Part shown: piece by piece, positions 7,311-11,306 of the stretch
Layout of the letters: every line of letters begins with the position of its first letter
Position numbering within the stretch: position 1 is the first letter of the stretch
Assembly: GCA_002428045.1 (NCBI GenBank)
Contig: DIZZ01000041.1
Span: 1 to 11,306, forward strand
DNA length: 11,306 nt
Reading direction: 5' to 3'
Source of the DNA: Verrucomicrobia bacterium UBA6015
Lineage (GTDB): Bacteria; Verrucomicrobiota; Kiritimatiellia; UBA8416
Position numbers and translations under genes: made by a program
Notes under the pieces: model-generated
Databases searched by the model: none
Seen by the model: only the letters and a program-made list of their open reading frames with translations
Told to the model about the DNA's origin: nothing

Positions 7311-8486
7311 ATGAAACGATGTTTGATGACGGTCGCTGGCATCGGAGCCGCACTGTGCGGGCAGCTTGCGGTTGCCGGGGTGGTCGAGGGCAATAACGAA
7401 TTCGCGGTGAAGTTGTATCGTGAGCTGGGAGCGACGGAAGGAAATCTGTTTTTCTCTCCCTTCAGCATATCCTCGGCACTCGGTATGACCTACGCCGGTG
7501 CCCGTGGCGAAACGGCAAAGGAAATGAAAATGGCACTGTGTTTCCCCTGCGGCCCGCAGGAACTGGGGGCGACATTCGGAAAACTGCAGGACGGGCTTGA
7601 CGCGATCCAGAAACGCGGCGATGTCAGCTTGTCGATAGCTAACGGTATCTGGGCCGAACAAACCTACGGGTTCCTGCCGGATTTCATGAAGGGTGTCGAG
7701 GTGGACTATAAAGCCCGGATTGCGCTGGCCGATTTTGTCAACAACGCCACCGTGGAAAGTCAGCGGATCAACGCCTGGGTCGAAGGGAAGACCAACGAGA
7801 AAATCAAGAATCTGGTTCCCGAAGGTACCCTGGATGCACGGACCCGGATGGTCCTGGTCAACGCGATCTATTTCAAGGGCGACTGGGCGAGCCAGTTCAA
7901 GGAAGGGGCAACGCGCGAGCGGGATTTTCATGGGCGTGCCGGAAAGACCGTGAAGGTGCAAATGATGCAGCAGTCGGACGACTTCCGCCTAGCCCAGGAT
8001 GCGGATACGGAGGCACTCGAGTTGCCGTACAAGGGCAATCAGTTATCGATGCTGGTGCTTCTGCCCAAGGCAAAAGATGGCATCGCGGCGCTTGAGGTGA
8101 GTTTGAGCGTGGCGAAGCTCGATACCCTCATTGGGAGGCTCCGCAAAACCGAGTTGGATGTGGCCATTCCGAAGTTCAAACTGGAAACCCGCTACGACCT
8201 TGTCTCGCCATTCCAGACGCTGGGCATGAAGACCGCCTTTAGCAATAGCGCCGATTTCTCAGGAATGGACGGCAGTCGGAATCTTTACATCTCCGCGATA
8301 CTGCACAAGGCTTTTATTGACGTGGACGAGAAGGGAACCGAGGCGGCGGCCGCCACGGCAGTAGTCATTCGGACCAAGGCGGTGGTTCTGAAACAGCAAT
8401 TCATTGCCGACCATCCGTTCATCTTCCTGATTCGCGACAACGCGACCGGAAGCATCCTGTTCATGGGACGGGTTGCCGGGTTCTAG
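7311..8486 (+). CDS. Secreted serpin (serine/cysteine protease inhibitor)
   Basis: A 391-residue serpin (family I4 inhibitor) that would trap target proteases by inserting its cleaved reactive loop into beta-sheet A. A signal peptide is visible (MKR, hydrophobic core, AVA ending at residue 22), so the mature protein of about 369 residues enters the periplasm or is exported. Serpin landmarks in order: NLFFSPFSISSALGMTYAGA, NAIYFKGDWASQF, a central LPYKGNQLSMLVLLP, then the hinge at 340-349 (EKGTEAAAAT), which is the canonical small-residue hinge of inhibitory serpins. Counting the hinge Glu as P17 puts P1 at K356 and P1' at A357, with R354 at P3, so trypsin-like targets are plausible. ADHPFIFLIRD ends the fold. 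The only Cys in the mature chain are C77 and C80 (CFPC), an unusual pair. The gene begins with a strong ribosome site and ends 13 bases before the glycosyltransferase ATG. Fold is certain; target and exact P1 are inference. Confidence 0.95.
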   Translation: MKRCLMTVAGIGAALCGQLAVAGVVEGNNEFAVKLYRELGATEGNLFFSPFSISSALGMTYAGARGETAKEMKMALCFPCGPQELGATFGKLQDGLDAIQKRGDVSLSIANGIWAEQTYGFLPDFMKGVEVDYKARIALADFVNNATVESQRINAWVEGKTNEKIKNLVPEGTLDARTRMVLVNAIYFKGDWASQFKEGATRERDFHGRAGKTVKVQMMQQSDDFRLAQDADTEALELPYKGNQLSMLVLLPKAKDGIAALEVSLSVAKLDTLIGRLRKTELDVAIPKFKLETRYDLVSPFQTLGMKTAFSNSADFSGMDGSRNLYISAILHKAFIDVDEKGTEAAAATAVVIRTKAVVLKQQFIADHPFIFLIRDNATGSILFMGRVAGF

Positions 8487-8499
8487 AGGGCTTTGGATA

Positions 8500-9960
8500 A
8501 TGAATACTTATGTAATTCTTGGCATTCCCTTTAATAATGTTTCTTTCGAAGATACCGTGGAGTGGGTGCGCCAGCGGGTGCGTTCGCGCCAGCCCGCTTA
8601 TATCGCCACGGCGAACATGGACTTTGTCACCCAGGCCTGGCGCGATCCGGAACTGCAGCGGATCCTCCTGGAAGCCGACTTGGTGGTGGCCGACGGCATT
8701 CCGATCGTCTGGCTGTCGCGTATCCTGGGATATCCCCTCAAGGAACGGGTCACTGGAAGTGACTTGGTCCCAATGTTTGCAGCACTGGCTGCCCGTGAGA
8801 ACTTCTCTCTCTATGGCCTTGGCGGTGCCGAGGGTGTTGCCGAGAACGCACTGAACACGCTGGCGGTCCGTTTCCCGGGGATGCGGATTGCCGGATTCTA
8901 CTCCCCGCCCAAGGCGGAGATCACCGATATGGACAACGCCGGTATCCTCGCCCGGCTGGCCAAGGCGAACCCCGACATCCTGTTGGTCGCGTTCGGCGGG
9001 CCGAAGCAGGAGAAATGGTGCAACATGCACATCCGCAACTGGGCGGTGCCCGTGTCGATCGGTATTGGCGGCTCACTTGATTTCATTGCTGGTGCGCAAA
9101 AGCGGGCACCTCGCTGGGTGCAGCGCCTGGCCCTCGAGTGGCTGTGGCGGATGCTTTCTAATCCGCGCCGACTGTTCCGGCGGTATATCAGCAACATGGG
9201 CTTCTTTTTTGGTGCGCTAGCCCGCTTGCTGTGGTTGCGCTGGGGACCCATCCCGAAGGCAGCGAACGCCGACCTCTTGACTGAGGTGCCCGAGGCAGCG
9301 CGGGCAAGCGTGCAGCAGGTCGCATGTCCGGCGGCTAACGCTACGCCTCGCGACATGGACGCCTTCCGCACGGCTTGCGAGACGAACCCGGATCGGCCGC
9401 TGGTGGTTGATATGGGGACGAGGGCCTGGCTCGACAGTCGTGAGCTGGGCGAGATGCTGGCTCTGAACAAGCGCTGCCGGGCGGCGCATCGCTGGCTTTG
9501 TGTTCTGGCCCCACACGCGCGTCTTGCGAATATGCTGCGCTTTGTCCGTCTGGATCGTTATATCCAAGTGGCCACCGATATGCAGGACGCCCTGCGCAGG
9601 CTGCATGCCTGGAGCCAGTCCAACAAGGACGGCTGTATCCGGATGGAATCGGACCGTCGACTGCGTGTCGTTCTTCCTGCCGAACTGACCGCCGCCAGCG
9701 TGGCCCGATTCAAGGACACTCTGGATGGGGCGTGGACGCCTGCTGCGGAGGTTTCCGGTATCGCGGTCGATGCTTCTGGGGTGACGTTTCTCGATAGCGC
9801 CGGCGTTGGGTTCCTAGTCGCCCTGCGCAAGATGTCCGTCCCGCTGCCTGGCGGATTCCGCTGTGCTGGATTCCACGGGAACGCCCGACAAACGCTGGCG
9901 ATCGCCCGACTCGAAACGCTGTTTACGGACGATGCGCCCGGGATCGGAGCCACGCCATGA
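8500..9960 (+). CDS. WecG/TagA/CpsF glycosyltransferase fused to two STAS-like domains
   Basis: A 486-residue protein. Residues about 4-240 are a GT26 (WecG/TagA/CpsF) glycosyltransferase, a family that adds an N-acetyl-amino sugar to an undecaprenyl-linked intermediate at the inner membrane face. Visible motifs are T37-A-N-M-D, VAD65GIPIVW, AFGGPKQ170EKW, GIGGSLDFIAG, RAP.W and EWLWRML..PRRLFRRY. A hydrophobic, basic stretch at about 233-248 (MGFFFGALARLLWLRW) could attach it to the membrane. Residues about 283-377 and 388-482 look like two STAS (SpoIIAA-type) domains. The first has LDS313REL and is diverged; the second has the classical FLDS433AGVGFL phosphoserine site. Start ATG 8500 follows AGAGGG (8485-8490); a TTG at 8473 would lie inside the serpin gene and add nothing conserved. 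It is probably co-transcribed with the serpin, and overlaps the next gene by 4 bases. The sugar is unknown; regulation through the STAS tail is inference. Confidence 0.9.
   Translation: MNTYVILGIPFNNVSFEDTVEWVRQRVRSRQPAYIATANMDFVTQAWRDPELQRILLEADLVVADGIPIVWLSRILGYPLKERVTGSDLVPMFAALAARENFSLYGLGGAEGVAENALNTLAVRFPGMRIAGFYSPPKAEITDMDNAGILARLAKANPDILLVAFGGPKQEKWCNMHIRNWAVPVSIGIGGSLDFIAGAQKRAPRWVQRLALEWLWRMLSNPRRLFRRYISNMGFFFGALARLLWLRWGPIPKAANADLLTEVPEAARASVQQVACPAANATPRDMDAFRTACETNPDRPLVVDMGTRAWLDSRELGEMLALNKRCRAAHRWLCVLAPHARLANMLRFVRLDRYIQVATDMQDALRRLHAWSQSNKDGCIRMESDRRLRVVLPAELTAASVARFKDTLDGAWTPAAEVSGIAVDASGVTFLDSAGVGFLVALRKMSVPLPGGFRCAGFHGNARQTLAIARLETLFTDDAPGIGATP
9946..9949 (+). promoter_or_regulatory. 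Ribosome binding site of the GT4 gene inside the upstream gene
   Basis: GGAG lies 7 bases before the ATG at 9957, within the last codons of the WecG-STAS gene. With the ATGA overlap (9957-9960) it indicates translational coupling of the two glycosyltransferases. Confidence 0.65.
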
Positions 9961-11246
9961 CGTTATCATCTCCCCAGTCTGCCGAGCCGACCTCTCCCTT
10001 CAAGGGCAAAGTCGCCCATGTCATGCGCCGATTCGTTCCGGACAAGTGGGGCGGCACCGAAAGCGTGGTCTTCAACCTAGCCCGCTCCTACATCCGGCAG
10101 GGCATGGAAAGTCCGGTCTTCTGCACCGACATGTTCGCCACGCCGGGCACGCAGCGGTTCAACGAGGTTCCCATCCAACGCTTCCGCTATGTGTTCCCCT
10201 GGCTTTTCCTGAGCGATGAGGCCCGCGCCAAACTGCAATTGAAGGGTGGCAGTCCGCTCTCGTTCGGACTCTTGCATGCACTGTGGCGGGAACCGGGAGT
10301 GACCGTGATCCATGCCCATGCCCAGCACCGGCTTGGCGGGATTGCCCGCACCGTGGCCCGCTGGCGCGGCATCCCTTATGTGGTCAGTATCCACGGGGGC
10401 TACCTGACCCTTCCCGAGGAACAGGCGAGCCAGATGCAGGATCCGTTTCGAGGAAAGCCGGAATGGGGTAAACTCTTTGGATGGCTGCTCGGTGCCCGGC
10501 GTGTGCTGGATGATGCCGATGCCATCCTGTGCGTGGGGCGCGATGAACACGAGCGCATGCGGCAACGCTATGGCGAGAAGGCGCACTATGTCCCCAACGG
10601 CGTCCATACCGAACGCTTTCGCCAGGCCGATGCGTCGGCCTTCCGTCAGCATGCGGGGCTCAAACCCGGCGAGAAACTGGTACTGTGCGTGTCGCGTATC
10701 GACTACCAGAAAAACCAGCGCTTGCTCGTGAGTGCCTTCGCCCGGTTTGCCGCCACCCGCCCGGAATGGAAACTGGCACTGATCGGTGCCGTCACCGTCG
10801 AGGCGTATCGCGACGCGATCCTCGCCGATATCAAGCACGCCGGCCTGGAGGGTCGAGTGCTTCTGATTCCCGGCTTTGCGCCGGATGATCCCCTGCTGCC
10901 ATCGGCCTACAAGGCGGCGGACGTCTTTGTGCTGCCCACGGTACACGAGCCCTTCGGCATTGTCATCCTCGAGGCCTGGGCCGCCGGGGTACCGGTCATC
11001 GCCAGCCGGGTCGGCGGCATTCCGGGCTTCTCTCACGACGGGCAGGATATCCTGCTGTTCGAGAAAAACGACGAGGATGGACTGCTCGAACGGCTCGAAC
11101 GGCTGGCGGATGATGCCCCGCTGGGTGAGCGCCTGAAACAGCAGGCATCGCACGAGGTCATCCGCTACGACTGGGACGAAGTGGCCCTCGACGTCTGCTC
11201 GATCTACGCCAGTGCCGTTATCGCCCGGGGTTCACGCACAGTATAG
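9957..11246 (+). CDS. GT4-family glycosyltransferase
   Basis: A 429-residue GT-B-fold glycosyltransferase of family GT4, transferring a sugar from a nucleotide donor with retention of configuration, most likely to a lipid-linked or growing surface glycan at the cytoplasmic membrane face. After a 17-residue polar leader, the N-terminal domain starts with VAHVMRRF..DKWGGTES, the acceptor-side glycine loop, and contains IHAHAQHRLGG and SIHGGYL. The hinge follows YVPNGVHTERF. The C-terminal domain opens with the donor phosphate-binding pair R247/K252 (VSRIDYQKNQ) and holds the GT4 EX7E motif as E331-PFGIVIL-E339, then AAGVPVIASRVGGI. No transmembrane segment is apparent. Start ATG 9957 overlaps the previous stop. 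The pairing with a WecG-type enzyme points to an exopolysaccharide or O-antigen cluster continuing to the right. Fold and catalytic class are clear; the sugar and linkage are not readable. Confidence 0.93.
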   Translation: MTLSSPQSAEPTSPFKGKVAHVMRRFVPDKWGGTESVVFNLARSYIRQGMESPVFCTDMFATPGTQRFNEVPIQRFRYVFPWLFLSDEARAKLQLKGGSPLSFGLLHALWREPGVTVIHAHAQHRLGGIARTVARWRGIPYVVSIHGGYLTLPEEQASQMQDPFRGKPEWGKLFGWLLGARRVLDDADAILCVGRDEHERMRQRYGEKAHYVPNGVHTERFRQADASAFRQHAGLKPGEKLVLCVSRIDYQKNQRLLVSAFARFAATRPEWKLALIGAVTVEAYRDAILADIKHAGLEGRVLLIPGFAPDDPLLPSAYKAADVFVLPTVHEPFGIVILEAWAAGVPVIASRVGGIPGFSHDGQDILLFEKNDEDGLLERLERLADDAPLGERLKQQASHEVIRYDWDEVALDVCSIYASAVIARGSRTV

Positions 11247-11306
11247 TGCCACCTCCGCAGACGTGAGATGCGCCCATTCCGCTGAATAACAGTTGATTAA
11301 TGTCGA

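Noticed and set aside
8473..8475. TTG at 8473 as the WecG-STAS start
   Set aside because: It lies inside the serpin gene, adds a non-conserved peptide and lacks the ribosome site seen before ATG 8500.
10077..11153. Long open frame of 358 codons on the minus strand opposite the GT4 gene
   Set aside because: It mirrors a clearly recognisable GT4 gene; no known motif is seen, and long antisense frames are common in GC-rich coding DNA.
11247..11306. A further gene or terminator in the last 60 bases
   Set aside because: No hairpin with a T run and no supported start codon plus ribosome site are visible before the window ends.

Overview
The window (about 57-60% GC by eye) reads like part of a bacterial chromosome. 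It holds seven genes, all on the + strand, with short spacers and two 4-base start/stop overlaps. There are no RNA genes, transposases, CRISPR arrays or phage genes. A full-length type DnaE, a signal-peptide serpin, an MtaA-like protein fused to a thioredoxin-like domain and a WecG-type glycosyltransferase together suggest a Gram-negative, probably anaerobic bacterium. A PVC-group relative (Kiritimatiellota or Lentisphaerota) is my best guess, from general knowledge of where such combinations occur. The sequence alone does not prove it.

Layout. (1) Positions 1-3482 hold dnaE, the replicative polymerase alpha subunit, cut at its 5' end by the window edge. (2) Positions 3494-4720 hold a BaiN/YhiN (HI0933)-type flavoprotein 11 bases downstream, probably co-transcribed. 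(3) The AT-rich gap at 4721-4874 carries a strong sigma70-like promoter (TTGGCA, 17 bases, TATAAT), an imperfect 21-base tandem repeat over the -10 box and a leader hairpin. (4) Positions 4875-7147 hold a two-gene operon: a uroporphyrinogen-decarboxylase/MtaA-like protein with a C-terminal thioredoxin-like CAPC domain, translationally coupled to a COG0523/CobW-type GTPase that starts with TTG. (5) The gap at 7148-7310 has a weak promoter candidate and a hairpin. (6) Positions 7311-11246 hold a second operon: a secreted inhibitory-type serpin, a WecG/TagA/CpsF glycosyltransferase fused to two STAS-like domains, and a GT4 glycosyltransferase.

How the genes may work together. The URO-D/thioredoxin protein and the GTPase look like one functional unit. 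A redox-linked methyl-transfer or metal/corrinoid-handling role is an inference; no corrinoid protein is visible here. The last two genes look like part of a surface or exopolysaccharide cluster continuing to the right. The STAS tail suggests that the glycosyltransferase is coupled to a phospho-switch (anti-sigma/kinase) partner. The serpin placed directly in front could protect cell-surface or secreted proteins from proteases. The most unusual items are the WecG-STAS-STAS fusion, the URO-D-thioredoxin/GTPase pair with altered metal motifs, and the serpin joined to a glycan operon.
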